Of a DNA stretch of 21,459 nt, positions 20,800 through 21,459 are shown piece by piece. The first letter of the stretch is position 1. Every line of letters starts with the position of its first letter. Both the position numbers and the translations under genes were made by a program. This stretch comes from a virus. The DNA lies in the IMG/VR virus record IMGVR_UViG_3300032157_000048, positions 1 through 21,459 of that record; one strand, 5' to 3'. Below the pieces are notes generated by a model that was not told where the DNA came from, did no database searches, and saw only the letters and a program-made list of their open reading frames with translations.

Positions 20800-21459
20800 C
20801 AGAGATCGGGCTCCTGGCCGTCGCGGAACCGCTTTACCGCAGTGTCACCGGCAGACGCGAGCGGGTCGATCCAGTTGCCGTCAGCATCGACGAGCTCGGC
20901 CATGACTTCGTCGATCTCGTCGACATCGAGCGCCGTGAGGAGCAGGCGGGCGATGACCTTCGGCGGGATCCTGTCGGTACCGTCAGCGGCCACGATGGCG
21001 TCGACGATGACCTTGATGTCGACCTTGTCCAGCGACGGCCACTGGAAGTTGATGACCGCGTCGACGTCGCCGGCAAGCGCGATGATCTCGCGGCCGCGGT
21101 CGTCGATGCGGATGGTGCCGCGCAGGACGCCGGCGGGCGCTTTCACTGACTGGCCGATCACGTACTGCAGGAGCGCCCGGTCGGCTGCCTCGTGCAGGGA
21201 CCGGCGCAGCTGCATCTCATGCTTGGTCGGATCGTCCAGCGTCTCAGCGACGGCGCGGGCCCCGGTCTGGCCGGGATCGGCGAGCAGCATCGTGACCGGG
21301 ACACCCAAGGCGGCGGCGACCATGCCGGCCAGCGGGCGCCCCGACTCGGCGTCGATGGTCGCGCCGGTCTTCGGGATCGCCTCGAGCTGGGCGTCGGAGG
21401 ACACCGCGGTCGCACCAGCTGCAGAGCCTGACCCGGCCGGTGCGGGGAGGTTCGCGACA
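20799..21459 (-). CDS. Portal protein, C-terminal part
   Basis: About 219 residues are visible; the reading frame continues without stop through the right edge, so the start lies outside. The visible part includes AESGRPLAGMVAAALGVPVTMLLADPGQTGARAVAETLDDPTKHEM, a hallmark of phage portal proteins (a helix with L-G-V-P, then D-P-G-x-T-G-A-R-A, then the E-T-L-D helix). Helical wing/crown segments follow (RRSLHEAADRALLQYVI, INFQWPSLDKVDIKVIVDAI, PPKVIARLLLTALDVDEID). Twelve copies form the DNA channel at one vertex and dock the terminase. A terminase gene would be expected next, outside the window. Confidence 0.88.
   Translation of the reverse strand, partial: VANLPAPAGSGSAAGATAVSSDAQLEAIPKTGATIDAESGRPLAGMVAAALGVPVTMLLADPGQTGARAVAETLDDPTKHEMQLRRSLHEAADRALLQYVIGQSVKAPAGVLRGTIRIDDRGREIIALAGDVDAVINFQWPSLDKVDIKVIVDAIVAADGTDRIPPKVIARLLLTALDVDEIDEVMAELVDADGNWIDPLASAGDTAVKRFRDGQEPDL

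Noticed and set aside
1-21459. Integrase, attachment sites, tRNA genes and repressor
   Set aside because: None could be recognised, so lysogeny cannot be claimed from this window.

Overview
The window is a very GC-rich stretch of a tailed phage or prophage of siphovirus type, almost certainly from an actinobacterial host. That host call rests on the strongly G/C-biased third codon positions, the actinophage-type structural families (DUF6093-like and DUF5047-like proteins, DUF2190-like decoration protein, a MuF protein, a protease-scaffold fusion) and two candidate leaderless promoters of the TANNNT type. No integrase, repressor, attachment site, tRNA or host gene is visible, so the sequence does not say whether this is an integrated prophage or a virulent phage.

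The main program runs entirely on the minus strand, so it reads from the right edge to the left. Head module (about 21.5 to 16.4 kb): portal protein (cut by the right edge), MuF-type minor head protein, capsid maturation protease fused to scaffold, decoration protein, Mu gpT-like major capsid protein and a small HeH/SAP-like protein. Connector and tail-tube module (16.4 to 12.8 kb): head-tail adaptor, DUF6093-like stopper, HK97 gp10-like protein, tail terminator, an 83-residue protein, major tail protein, and a tail assembly chaperone pair joined by a predicted programmed -1 frameshift. Tail-tip module (12.5 to 4.4 kb): 1051-residue tape measure, a minor tail protein carrying a large NHL beta-propeller insertion, a DUF5047-like hub protein, a small tip protein, a fibre-like protein and a second beta-propeller protein.

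The left end (4.4 kb to 1) is a tightly overlapping lysis or envelope region. It holds several small membrane or coiled-coil proteins, an M23 peptidase fused to an endonuclease/exonuclease/phosphatase-fold domain, a peptidoglycan-binding domain fused to a PL7 (alginate-lyase family) polysaccharide lyase, an HExxH protein, and the first 30 codons of a holin-like gene cut by the left edge.

Two small genes break the one-strand layout: a two-helix membrane protein between chaperone and tape measure, and a Cys-rich 63-residue protein between MuF protein and protease. Both lie on the plus strand, and both have a TANNNT -10-like hexamer 6 to 7 bases before the ATG with no Shine-Dalgarno sequence. 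This suggests independently expressed moron-type genes. The most unusual content is the PL7 lyase, the M23-nuclease-fold fusion, the NHL propeller built into a tail-tip protein, and these two small genes.
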